Part shown: one piece after another, positions 13,120 to 21,134 of the stretch
Layout: every line of letters starts with the position of its first letter
Position numbering within the stretch: position 1 is the stretch's first letter
Assembly: GCA_029553845.1 (NCBI GenBank)
Contig: JAKPKF010000152.1
Span: forward strand, 1 to 22,216
Origin: a bacterium
GTDB lineage: Bacteria; Patescibacteria; Dojkabacteria; SC72
Direction: 5' to 3'
DNA: 22,216 bases
Program-made: the position numbers and the translations under genes
The notes under the pieces: generated by a model
The model's database searches: none
The model's input: only the letters and a program-made list of their open reading frames with translations
Told to the model about the DNA's origin: nothing

Positions 13120-13680
13120 ATGACAAAGATTGCAATCGGAATTGATCCCGGACTGAAAGGTGGTGTCTCTGTCATCCAGGATGGCAACTTACTCTCGTAC
13201 GGTGTCTTGCCTACAGTAAAGGAGCTCTCAGTCAAGGGAAGGGTGATTTCAAGACCAGATGTAGAGAAGATGTATACGATGCTCAAGTCTATCAAAGAGT
13301 ACTGCTCTGCTATCTCTGAACCTGCTATTGCAATTGAGAGACAAGTAGCGATGCCAGGCCAGAATTCTGTAGGCACATTTAATACTGGTAAGGGATACGG
13401 AATGATCTTAGCTGTTATCTATATTCTGTTCGGAAGAGAGAATGTACACATCATCAGTTGTAAAGATTGGCAATCTGAGTTGATTACAGAACGAACATTC
13501 GTAGAGAAGAGTAGACCGAAGAGAGAGAAAAGAAAGCAACTGAAATGTGATTCGATTGCTGCAGCAAAAGAACTTTTCAAAGTAAAGCAATTGAAAGCTA
13601 CAAAGAGGAGTACTGCAGATCACGACGGTATTGCAGACTCATCTCTGATCGGGTATTACTGCTATAAGCACTTTACATAG
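13120..13680 (+). CDS. RuvC-like Holliday junction resolvase (186 aa)
   Basis: The frame is open from a TTG at 13063, but the ATG at 13120, four bases after the previous stop, places the first motif at the usual position. AIGIDPGLKGGVSVI (residues 5-19) gives the first catalytic Asp (D9). IAIERQVAMPGQNSVGTF gives Glu73. ADHDGIADSSLIGYY (166-180) gives the last acidic residues (D169, D173). These are the RNase H-fold signatures of RuvC. It would cut branched DNA arising during replication and recombination, so that DNA can be packaged. A basic loop (KSRPKREKRKQ) suits DNA contact. Confidence 0.85.
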   Translation: MTKIAIGIDPGLKGGVSVIQDGNLLSYGVLPTVKELSVKGRVISRPDVEKMYTMLKSIKEYCSAISEPAIAIERQVAMPGQNSVGTFNTGKGYGMILAVIYILFGRENVHIISCKDWQSELITERTFVEKSRPKREKRKQLKCDSIAAAKELFKVKQLKATKRSTADHDGIADSSLIGYYCYKHFT

Positions 13681-13716
13681 CAAACAGACCAGCTGTTAAT
13701 GAAACAACACTACTCG

Positions 13717-13723
13717 AAGGAGG
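13717..13723 (+). promoter_or_regulatory. strong Shine-Dalgarno sequence AAGGAGG
   Basis: AAGGAGG lies four bases before the ATG at 13728 and is the only full-length match I noticed ahead of a start in the window. A tiny frame, ATG 13699 to TGA 13731 (10 residues, MKQHYSKEEK), runs over it and overlaps the next start as ATGA, so coupling by a leader peptide is possible. Confidence 0.5.
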
Positions 13724-13727
13724 AAAA

Positions 13728-13892
13728 ATGAAACCTAACGTTTCGAAGATCAAGTTCACTCTCTTGAAGCAATCATTCTGTACTGTTTGCAAGAAACAAG
13801 TATTGCACGAGTACGGTATGCACACTGAGACAAAGATCCACTACAAACAGTGCATCTCTTGTGAAACACTAACTGAAGTCAAAGAGCAGTGA
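13728..13892 (+). CDS. zinc-knuckle mini protein (54 aa)
   Basis: It starts directly after a strong Shine-Dalgarno sequence. CTVC (residues 18-21) and CISC (42-45) are separated by 20 residues, a standard four-cysteine zinc-binding arrangement, with a basic background (MKPNVSKIKFTLLKQS). It ends in TGA. This is probably a small DNA-, RNA- or polymerase-binding factor. Its strong ribosome-binding site, unlike the rest of the operon, suggests high or independent translation. Confidence 0.65.
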   Translation: MKPNVSKIKFTLLKQSFCTVCKKQVLHEYGMHTETKIHYKQCISCETLTEVKEQ

Positions 13893-13903
13893 TGATCCAG
13901 TTC

Positions 13904-13925
13904 GCTAGCATCTGTAAAAGCTAGC
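13904..13925 (+). terminator. weak hairpin, possible attenuator
   Basis: GCTAGC (13904-13909) pairs with GCTAGC (13920-13925) around a 10-nt loop and is followed by ACTTTATTTT. The T-run is interrupted, so termination would be partial at best. Confidence 0.3.
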
Positions 13926-13941
13926 ACTTTATTTTACACTT

Positions 13942-14169
13942 ATGCTTATCGCAATTCTATCAGGTTATTACAGTGAAGCAGAACCATTACTGAAGGCAGC
14001 AGAGAAGCAAGGAAAGAAAGCTTTCTACGTAAACAGCGAGTACGACCTTAAGATGAACGACTTTACTGATGCAATCTACGTTGGTAGTTACGAGAAGAGA
14101 GCAGACTTCAAAGCACTTAATTCATTCATTAAGAATAAGCTATGCGATTCCCACATCTTTACGTATTAG
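13942..14169 (+). CDS. small hypothetical protein (75 aa)
   Basis: An ATG start follows an A/T-rich leader. The chain opens with a hydrophobic strand (MLIAILSGYY), then a helix (EAEPLLKAAEKQGKKAFYV) and a further strand (DAIYVGSYEKR), like half of a Rossmann-type sheet. There is no nucleotide-binding loop. Its end overlaps the next gene by 28 bases. No family is recognised. Confidence 0.5.
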   Translation: MLIAILSGYYSEAEPLLKAAEKQGKKAFYVNSEYDLKMNDFTDAIYVGSYEKRADFKALNSFIKNKLCDSHIFTY

Positions 14170-14255
14170 CAGTATTTCTGCTAGTACCGATCTTTTACTT
14201 TCTCGGAATGATTTTGTACCGTCTTATTCATTTTTTATTACTAGGCTATGTCTAA
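14142..14255 (+). CDS. single-pass mini membrane protein (37 aa)
   Basis: The ATG lies inside the end of the previous gene, and the TAA overlaps the following gene's start region by eight bases. Apart from MRFPH and a short end, the sequence is hydrophobic from residue 6 to 35 (LYVLAVFLLVPIFYFLGM, LIHFLLLGYV), giving one long or two short membrane helices. Size and position near the end of the operon would allow a pinholin or other small lysis factor. No endolysin is next to it, so that is only a possibility. Confidence 0.5.
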   Translation: MRFPHLYVLAVFLLVPIFYFLGMILYRLIHFLLLGYV

Positions 14256-14412
14256 ATTCAAAAAGAAGAAAACAGAGCAGGAGAACTTAGCTGTCTTTGC
14301 TCACTCAGTCGAGAAGAACGGGAAATGGAGAGGAGAAACACCAGAAGAGTACAAAAGAAAGTACTCAACGATTGGATTCAAATCTGGTACTAAGCGAAAG
14401 AGAGAGCTCTAG
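14248..14412 (+). CDS. small basic protein, last gene of the replication operon (54 aa)
   Basis: The ATG overlaps the end of the membrane mini-gene. The protein is very basic at both ends (SKFKKKKTEQ, GTKRKREL), with a middle of GKWRGETPEEYKRKYSTIGF. It ends in TAG, 46 bases before the intrinsic terminator. Probably nucleic-acid binding by charge. No family is recognised. Confidence 0.55.
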   Translation: MSKFKKKKTEQENLAVFAHSVEKNGKWRGETPEEYKRKYSTIGFKSGTKRKREL

Positions 14413-14458
14413 CAGACTCTACAAAGTACATCCATCTTTAATCTCTTCATACAAAGAA

Positions 14459-14490
14459 ACCCTGGTTGATTTCTCTTCCAGGGTCTTTTT
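14459..14490 (+). terminator. intrinsic terminator of the replication operon
   Basis: ACCCTGG (14459-14465) pairs perfectly with CCAGGGT (14478-14484) around a 12-nt loop, followed by CTTTTT. This is the strongest terminator in the window and ends the + strand block facing the - strand block. Confidence 0.8.
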
Positions 14491-14500
14491 GTCAGTATCT

Positions 14501-14517
14501 TATGGCAAACAAGATTG
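14501..14517 (+). repeat. 17-nt direct repeat, copy B
   Basis: Identical to 5234-5250. Here the ATG opens a 39-codon frame (14502-14621) that lies beyond the terminator and is probably not expressed. Confidence 0.4.
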
Positions 14518-14608
14518 TAAGTATATGCAGAAATGATGAGATAACTATTAGTTTTTCAATTAGGCTATATATTATATCATCTAAACTATTTGCGTATTAC
14601 TATGGAGT

Positions 14609-14633
14609 AAAAAAGCACTAAATTACTAGCTTC
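14609..14633 (-). terminator. weak intrinsic terminator of the virion block
   Basis: Read on the - strand just after the stop of the 1687-residue gene: GAAGC pairs with GCTTT(T) (one G-U pair) around a 12-nt loop and runs into a stretch of six T (14614 down to 14609). The short stem makes it modest, but its place facing the + strand terminator is right. Confidence 0.45.
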
Positions 14634-14641
14634 AAATAGTC

Positions 14642-17600
14642 TTATTTAGGTCTAGAATACCAGTATTTTGCAGTAGGTACTTTCCTTACGAGCATTTCTA
14701 GGTCTTCCTCACCAGTAGGTATAAAAACATCAATCTTATTCTGACCGTCGAATCGTTTGTTCATAGTATCACTAACTCTGAACTTACCATTGCCGTATGG
14801 AGTACGAATATGCTTAAGTTCTGGGATCACTATGAAAGTCTCTTCTTTCGTCTTGAAGTACTTCGCTCTAGCAGCTTCGTATTCGTCTCTGTTACCGATA
14901 GCAACATCTCCGAACTCTGGCTTTCTCATGAACCCATTCATATGTGGATCAGAGTCTGTCTGACTCGCAACAGGATTGTACACAGTGATCTTCGCAGGTT
15001 TAGCAGATGCTCTATCCATCGTCTCTTCTAAGATCCTGTACTGCTCTGCTTTGTCAACTTCTGCTTGCTTCTTCGAGAACTTAGCCTTTAATTTGTCAAG
15101 CATATCTTTCTGCTCCTGCTTCGACTTGAAGAATGGTATAATACCAATACCGAATGCAGACTTAGCAACATTAGAAAATGCATCTGTCATCGAATCATCT
15201 GAGTAGCGTACTGTTCTGATGTTGTTAGCTTTGAGCAACTGAACGATCTCATCTGGTGCATTGTGAGGTACGAGTACTGTATCAATCTCGTTAATGTTAA
15301 CTCCTCTCAGTACCTTAGCTTCGAAGTACTCAACCTTGATATTGTTAATCGTTGTATTCAAGCTATCAATGAATCTCTGAGCTTGAGCAGTTGATAAGTT
15401 CAAGTCGTAATCTTTCTTCATGATCGTCTGAATGCCTTTCGGATCCTTAAATGCATCTACTGTCTTCAGTTTAGAGAGACGAGAGATAACATCTTCTGCT
15501 ACGTCTACGAATGCGTAATCATCAAAGTCTTTTCGGATATCATCTGGTACGAGTTCTTTGAAGTTAGCAGTGACTTCTTTCAGCATTCTCCAGTACGAGT
15601 CTTGTGCATCCTTTCGAGTACCTAGTTTCTCCCTCTTCTTCTTCAGATCAATGAATGATGTGACTCTTTCTGCTAGAGACATCGTAAGTGGTGCTTTACC
15701 TTCTGTAATCTCACCTCCCTTCAGACTGACACCTGCTTCAAATTCTTTCTTTAGCTTATTTAATGAGAACTCATTCGTAATCAATCTTGGAGAGAAGACA
15801 TCATCTGTGAACATGATAACGTCCTTATTAGCAGGGTTGATAGACTTCTTATTCAATACGATGTGATAGTCTCCGAATCCAAACGGGAACTTAGCTTTAG
15901 CTTTATCAAAGACTGCAACTGAAGGCCCCCATATCTTACCGTCCTTTACGATGTTTCGTAATGCATCTCCAGTAGTAGAATGGATTGCTAGCAACTGAGC
16001 AGATTCCTCTGCAGCTTCTTTAGAGAAGAGCTTAGTAGCATTACCAACCTTCTTGCCTGTCTTAGCAACATATTCAGAAACATTTTTTGAGGTTTGCTCA
16101 GTTGCTTCTTCTGTTAGCTCCTTTGTTGCATACTTAGCTAGATCGTCTGCTGTCTTTCCCTTTGTTGCTATTACACCTAATGCAAGACCAGCTATTGGAA
16201 GAACTTTAGACGATTGCGTGCCTCTATCATTACCATTGTTCTCTGGTACTTCTATCTTAAATGGATCTGCACCAGATTTGAGCATATCAATCGCAGCTTG
16301 TACTCTTTTCGTATCGTTCTCTGAAACTTTCTGTATCATCTCTTGTGCCATCTCAGTCTCTCCTGCATTCTTCAGCTCTAGCAATCTCTTAGCTGTTAGT
16401 AGAGCTCTAGCATTAGAACCAAGTTCTGTTAGCTTCTTCGCTATTATATCAACTTTCTCTTCATCTGTAAGTGAGTTAAAGTCATCTCTCTCTAGTGCTG
16501 ATTCGAGTGCTTTCATAATTCCTTTTCCAGTATACTGTTGCATTGCTGCTTGTTCTTCGTTTGAGATTCTCGTCTTCTCTCCAAATAACGTAACAGTCCT
16601 ATCATACACATTCGGGACTTGCTTTCTTTCTCCAGTAGTCGAGACGAGATCAAGTACTAACTGAGCTTCAGGTATGTCTTTCAGTGTAGTAATTGTACCA
16701 GGATTGAAGAAGACATTGAAGATATTGTTCTTCTCAAAGTTAACTTTAGTCTTTCCTAGAACATCAACCTGTGGTGCTAAGTCTCTTTCTGCACCTGGTA
16801 TTCTGTTCTTTGCTCTATTCAAGATAGTTTCTAAAGTAGACTCTCCCTTTGTCTGCCTCTTGATGTTATCAGTATATTGTCTAAACTGATTTAGTAATGT
16901 GGGTGTGAACGAAGCTAAGCTGCTCTCAGCAGTTGTTGAGAGAGACTGCCCTAGGTCACCGTACTTCATGAAGTTCATTAACCCAGAGAGGACAGGTTGT
17001 TCAACTACTGTATTTGCACCTGAAGCGAGAGCATCTCCTAGCCCTTCAACAGAATTGTCTCCCATATTCGCACCGATTGATAGTGCAACAGAGATTGGTT
17101 GAGCCCAGTCGTATGAGTACATCACATCGTTCGGGCCAATGTGTGTATTCTTAAAGCCAGAGAGTACGAACCTCTTTAGAGCTGAGATATTGATCTTGTA
17201 TTCTCCGCTTCCGAGAGCTTCTTTAATACCCGCTACATCAGAGCTCTTATCTCTCTTGCCTGTAATCAGTCCTTTATCAGCTAAGAAGTAACCAAGTCCT
17301 GTCATACCAACAGTACCTGTAATAGCTCTCGATAATGACATCGCAATGTCTCTGTCTTTCGCAAATGTTTTCTTTGTACCAAAGAAGAATGGTTCTGCTA
17401 ACAGATATAAACTCCTGATGAAACCCATCGGAGAATAATCAATTGCTCTTGCTAGTAAAGCACCTGGTGTCTTCGGATATTTAAGTAATAGATCACCAAG
17501 ACCAAAGTCTTGCTTTAAGTTCAATGCTTGTTTAATACCTACTAAACCCTTAGAGATAATGTTATCGTCTTGGAATGTCATGAACTTACCGTATTCATCA

Positions 17601-19705
17601 GCCATCTGCATGACAGCTTCGTCAGCTTGGTCTGCAAACTGAATTGCCATTCTCTTTAAGTCAGCACCTTTGTATCCTTCTTTCATCGCTCTTAGATAAC
17701 CGAAGTCTGCAAGCATCTGTCCTGTTGCTCTCTTATATGCAGCATAGTCGAATGACTTTAGTGATGCACCAAGTGTTTTCTCTCCCCAGTAGAATGGGTT
17801 CTTAGCACTCTTGAAGACTTTGTTCTGAACTTGAAACTGGTTACTAATACCAAGAGTCTCTCCTTTCCAGCCAGCTCTAAGTCCCCTCATGAAGTTCACA
17901 AAGAACTTCTCTTGGTTCTTAGCTCTGAATGTTATTGTTCTATCTGCACCAGTTAACTTTGATCTGGCAATATCAATTGGTAGTGCTACTAACTTCATTA
18001 GCTGTTCGACTCTGTAGAAGAGTTCGTTACCGATTGCATTTCTGCCAAGGGTCTTCGGATTCAGTAATTGAGCTTGTGTTTGCACGCTTGAGACTTTAGC
18101 ACCTAGAGAATTTCTTTTATAGCTTCCGAGAATAGCACCTATCTGTGCAGCTAACTCTTCTTTATAGTCTCCTGTAGCAGTCTGCATCTCTTTAGCAGCT
18201 TCGTAAAGCATCTTTGCGTCGTCTTCTGAGAGAGCAACTTTACCTGTTAAGAGTAAGTTTCGTTTGTTCTGCTTATCAACGTATCTCTGTGCATCAATTA
18301 GGATCGCCTCTGGTGATAAATGCTGATACATCTTCGCAGCTTGAACTGTTTGACCAGCTTTAGTTAGTTTCAGAGAGATGTCATCAGCCATACTTGCAGC
18401 AAGCTCATGTTTACCTTCTTGCTGGTATCTTTTGATCAATTCAATTCCAGTCGTGACAACACCAGCACTAGGTTCGTCTGCTTCTCTGATTTTCTGAGCT
18501 ACTAATTCAGTTCCGTGTTGATCAATGACTGCATTCGCTCTTGCGATAGCATCAGCATTCTTCTGTACTTTGTATGTAGGAAGATTCTTCTGTATCTCTT
18601 TTGCTGTCTCTGGTGCAGTTATAGGTGAAGTAGCAACGTTCTCAGCAAACTTACTTGTCTTTGTTTGTGCAGTAGATAGATCAGATGCTGCTCTCTGGAA
18701 GAGATTTGCAGTCTGTTCAGTACCTTCTTGAGCTATCTTGCCTTCTACAGGTATATTTTGAGCATTTTGTACTACTTTATCAGGCAGAATTTGCTGTGTA
18801 GTATCTCCAATTTGATTAGTAATAACTTTACCTGATGGATTACTTGGCTTATTAGAAAAAGTAGGTACTAAATCATCTGTTTTGCTAGTTTTTGATCCTG
18901 CTTCATCAAGAACTGCTTTTGCAAACCTGTTCTTCGATTTTGAGTAGAGCTTTCCTAGTCCAATAATAGCAGCAGGAATAGCAGCACCAACACCAGCACC
19001 AACAACTGTAGACAAAGCAGACTTACCAATTGAAGGATCTTCTTCTTGTAGAGAACCAGTTAGTCCGTATGAAGCTCCAAGTGCTGTTCCCTCTGTGATC
19101 AATGCTTTTGCTCCAACTTTCGCTTCCTTTACTAGCTTAAAACTTGTACCAGCTGCAGCTTTCTTTCCGAGAGATGCTAATGAACCAGCAGTTGCAATAT
19201 CAAGTCCTAGACCTGCCCAATCTGCTACTACTTGCAGGTTCGATTTGTTCAAAACTGGTACTAACTCTCCAGCATCTCGCCTGTCTTTCATGTTGTCGTT
19301 GAAGACTTTCTCTAGACGTGTTGTGTCTTTTCCAGCTTTACGATTAGCAATGATCTGCTTTACTAACTTTGCATTAGCATCGTCAAGGTTTGACTGAGAC
19401 TGTAATGCTTTGTTAACGTCTTTCTTTAAGCCTGGTACTGTTGTAGCAGCAATACCACCTACGTTCTCTGCTACTCTCTTTGTATTATCAATTGTAGCAT
19501 TCAGGAAGAACTTCCCTACCTTCTTTAGTATTCCAGGTTTCTTCTCTTCTTTCTTCGTCTCTTTCTTCGTCTCTTTCGTTGTAGTAGGAGAAGTAGTAGC
19601 AACAGGTTTAGCAACAGGTGTTGCATCAAGGAATCGATTACCTGTTGCTTTCTTCACTGGTTGCGTACTTGTCGTATTTAACGACTGTAAAAATCTGTTT
19701 GCCAT
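14642..19705 (-). CDS. giant polyvalent-type virion protein (1687 aa)
   Basis: The N-terminus repeats an NRFL motif (ANRFLQSL, GNRFLDA) and then has a Thr/Lys/Pro-rich linker. Residues about 230-250 form a glycine-zipper hydrophobic stretch (VVGAGVGAAIPAAIIGL). Around 500-790 lies a long helical part ending KYPKTPGALLARAIDYSPMG, a (F/K)-x-K/R-TP...DYSP signature I know from large internal phage proteins. From about 1235, LLAIHSTTGDALRNI, WGPSVAVF, GFGDYHIVLNKKSINP and later VEYFEAKVLRGVNINEID match a domain that recurs in phage large polyvalent proteins. Such proteins are packaged in the head and enter the cell with the DNA. The enzymatic activity of the C-terminal domain is not established. 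It starts eight bases after the upstream stop, with a TATAAT just before the ATG. Confidence 0.7.
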   Translation of the reverse strand: MANRFLQSLNTTSTQPVKKATGNRFLDATPVAKPVATTSPTTTKETKKETKKEEKKPGILKKVGKFFLNATIDNTKRVAENVGGIAATTVPGLKKDVNKALQSQSNLDDANAKLVKQIIANRKAGKDTTRLEKVFNDNMKDRRDAGELVPVLNKSNLQVVADWAGLGLDIATAGSLASLGKKAAAGTSFKLVKEAKVGAKALITEGTALGASYGLTGSLQEEDPSIGKSALSTVVGAGVGAAIPAAIIGLGKLYSKSKNRFAKAVLDEAGSKTSKTDDLVPTFSNKPSNPSGKVITNQIGDTTQQILPDKVVQNAQNIPVEGKIAQEGTEQTANLFQRAASDLSTAQTKTSKFAENVATSPITAPETAKEIQKNLPTYKVQKNADAIARANAVIDQHGTELVAQKIREADEPSAGVVTTGIELIKRYQQEGKHELAASMADDISLKLTKAGQTVQAAKMYQHLSPEAILIDAQRYVDKQNKRNLLLTGKVALSEDDAKMLYEAAKEMQTATGDYKEELAAQIGAILGSYKRNSLGAKVSSVQTQAQLLNPKTLGRNAIGNELFYRVEQLMKLVALPIDIARSKLTGADRTITFRAKNQEKFFVNFMRGLRAGWKGETLGISNQFQVQNKVFKSAKNPFYWGEKTLGASLKSFDYAAYKRATGQMLADFGYLRAMKEGYKGADLKRMAIQFADQADEAVMQMADEYGKFMTFQDDNIISKGLVGIKQALNLKQDFGLGDLLLKYPKTPGALLARAIDYSPMGFIRSLYLLAEPFFFGTKKTFAKDRDIAMSLSRAITGTVGMTGLGYFLADKGLITGKRDKSSDVAGIKEALGSGEYKINISALKRFVLSGFKNTHIGPNDVMYSYDWAQPISVALSIGANMGDNSVEGLGDALASGANTVVEQPVLSGLMNFMKYGDLGQSLSTTAESSLASFTPTLLNQFRQYTDNIKRQTKGESTLETILNRAKNRIPGAERDLAPQVDVLGKTKVNFEKNNIFNVFFNPGTITTLKDIPEAQLVLDLVSTTGERKQVPNVYDRTVTLFGEKTRISNEEQAAMQQYTGKGIMKALESALERDDFNSLTDEEKVDIIAKKLTELGSNARALLTAKRLLELKNAGETEMAQEMIQKVSENDTKRVQAAIDMLKSGADPFKIEVPENNGNDRGTQSSKVLPIAGLALGVIATKGKTADDLAKYATKELTEEATEQTSKNVSEYVAKTGKKVGNATKLFSKEAAEESAQLLAIHSTTGDALRNIVKDGKIWGPSVAVFDKAKAKFPFGFGDYHIVLNKKSINPANKDVIMFTDDVFSPRLITNEFSLNKLKKEFEAGVSLKGGEITEGKAPLTMSLAERVTSFIDLKKKREKLGTRKDAQDSYWRMLKEVTANFKELVPDDIRKDFDDYAFVDVAEDVISRLSKLKTVDAFKDPKGIQTIMKKDYDLNLSTAQAQRFIDSLNTTINNIKVEYFEAKVLRGVNINEIDTVLVPHNAPDEIVQLLKANNIRTVRYSDDSMTDAFSNVAKSAFGIGIIPFFKSKQEQKDMLDKLKAKFSKKQAEVDKAEQYRILEETMDRASAKPAKITVYNPVASQTDSDPHMNGFMRKPEFGDVAIGNRDEYEAARAKYFKTKEETFIVIPELKHIRTPYGNGKFRVSDTMNKRFDGQNKIDVFIPTGEEDLEMLVRKVPTAKYWYSRPK

Positions 19706-19713
19706 AGATGTGA

Positions 19714-21081
19714 TTATAATTCGATGCCAGCTACTCCATAGTTACGAGACGGATTGCGGACACCTTTGAACTTCGTATCAAATGAAGTAGGGTTACCTCC
19801 GTTCTGAATCCAAGTATTTCTGAATTGCAAATAGTACTCAGGAGAGATAAAGCCACTTGGTTCTACTACTGCTCTAACTGCTTCGAGTGCTTCTTGTTCA
19901 AGTTCTTTCTCTAGAGAACTCTGAGATCTCTGAGAAGTAGATCTTCCGCCTCCAGTCTTCTTATTCGGATCTTTCTCAATCGGAGCCATGTAAGTTCTAC
20001 CGTTAACTGTTACCATAACTCTTCCCTTTCTGACGTATTGATCTCTTAGAGCTGGTGTACTCATGTAGACGTAGCCTTTGCTAATCAAGAGTCTTTCTTT
20101 CTCTTCTTGAGAGCTCTGAGCATCCGATAGAATCTTTTCTGTTTCTGCTTTTGTCTTCTCGTTCTCTAAACGTGCCTTCTCTTCTCTAGCTAGTTTCTCT
20201 TGTTCAGCTGCTACGAAAGCAGCTTGCTGTGAATCATACTCAGCTTTATAAAGAGCCTTAGCTTGTTCGACTGTATAGCCACCAGCGTCTGCTATCATCT
20301 TCCAAGTTGCATCATCAATCTCTTCTGGTGCCATACCAGCAGTAATGAAGTTCTTTCGTAGTTCTGCAGCATTTGATCTTATACGATCAGCTTCTTTCCC
20401 TTGATACTCTAGCCAAGCTTCTGCGTCTTTAGTTCTCAGTTCTGTTGCTTTCAGAATATCATCATCGATCTTAGTCTGATAGTCGCTCATGATCTGTGAG
20501 ATCTTCGCTTGCTTCTCAGCTAACTTAGCATCAACAATACTCTGGTTATATGCTTTCGTCTTATTCGTATCTGCTTGTCCAGAAGGAGAGCCTCTTTCAC
20601 CTGTTAGAGCTGTAATGTTGTATGAACTACCGAGTCTCCCTGTGTTATCTCGATAGATCTGATCCATAATACCAGAATACATCTGCTCGATTGTAGCTAT
20701 CTCTGCTTGCTGCTGTTCTAATCGTCTTTGTCGTATTCTCTCTTCTTCTGCAGCAATCTCTTCTGGAGTCTTAGGTTTCTTATTAGCATAGTAAGCTGCT
20801 ATCTCGTCTTCTGTAGTTTCTTTTCTTGTACCGTCTGTATTGTACGTTACTGTCGTATCAGGTTGTTGCTGAGTTGTAGCTGGCTGAGGGCCAGGAATAA
20901 ACTTCTGCCAGCCATTAGCGTAAGTTATCAGACGTCCACCGTTGATTTGCTCTTCTTTAGCAACAGCAGGGCCGACGTACTTCCCGTTCTGCCAAGAACT
21001 AGGGTCATTTGCTTCTTCGATTGTTTGTCCGTAGTCATTTACTGTTACCAGTTGACCATTACGGTAGACTTGTGTAGGCAT
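19714..21081 (-). CDS. coiled-coil virion-associated protein (455 aa)
   Basis: Residues 1-80 contain short beta-rich units with repeated N-G (YRNGQLVTVNDYGQTIEEA, LITYANGWQKFIPGPQP), followed by a Gln/Thr linker. Residues about 105-345 are charged heptad-like helices (AEEERIRQRRLEQQQAEI, AKLAEKQAKISQIMSDYQ, EQEKLAREEKARLENEKT), predicting long coiled coils. A Gly/Ser/Arg-rich spacer (KKTGGGRSTSQRSQSS) and a small C-terminal domain follow. It lies directly upstream of the giant virion protein on the same strand, which suggests an internal core or tail structural role. No family is recognised. Confidence 0.6.
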   Translation of the reverse strand: MPTQVYRNGQLVTVNDYGQTIEEANDPSSWQNGKYVGPAVAKEEQINGGRLITYANGWQKFIPGPQPATTQQQPDTTVTYNTDGTRKETTEDEIAAYYANKKPKTPEEIAAEEERIRQRRLEQQQAEIATIEQMYSGIMDQIYRDNTGRLGSSYNITALTGERGSPSGQADTNKTKAYNQSIVDAKLAEKQAKISQIMSDYQTKIDDDILKATELRTKDAEAWLEYQGKEADRIRSNAAELRKNFITAGMAPEEIDDATWKMIADAGGYTVEQAKALYKAEYDSQQAAFVAAEQEKLAREEKARLENEKTKAETEKILSDAQSSQEEKERLLISKGYVYMSTPALRDQYVRKGRVMVTVNGRTYMAPIEKDPNKKTGGGRSTSQRSQSSLEKELEQEALEAVRAVVEPSGFISPEYYLQFRNTWIQNGGNPTSFDTKFKGVRNPSRNYGVAGIEL

Positions 21082-21098
21082 ATTTGTAAATTAAGTTA

Positions 21099-21128
21099 GT
21101 TATCCTTTAAGAATAGTAGTTGTGTTAA
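21099..21128 (-). promoter_or_regulatory. possible promoter, TTAACA-18-GATAAC
   Basis: On the - strand, TTAACA (21128-21123) and GATAAC (21104-21099) are 18 bases apart, ahead of the ATG at 21081. The match is imperfect; it is listed because it fills the only gap between the two - strand genes. Confidence 0.25.
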
Positions 21129-21134
21129 TTGCTT

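Noticed and set aside
14142..14255. Firm call of holin
   Set aside because: One or two membrane helices alone are not enough, and no endolysin or spanin lies beside it.
14502..14621. 39-codon frame after the + strand terminator
   Set aside because: It lies beyond the intrinsic terminator, is very A/T-rich with an unlikely composition, and overlaps the opposing terminator. Only its first 17 bases, a repeat, are notable.
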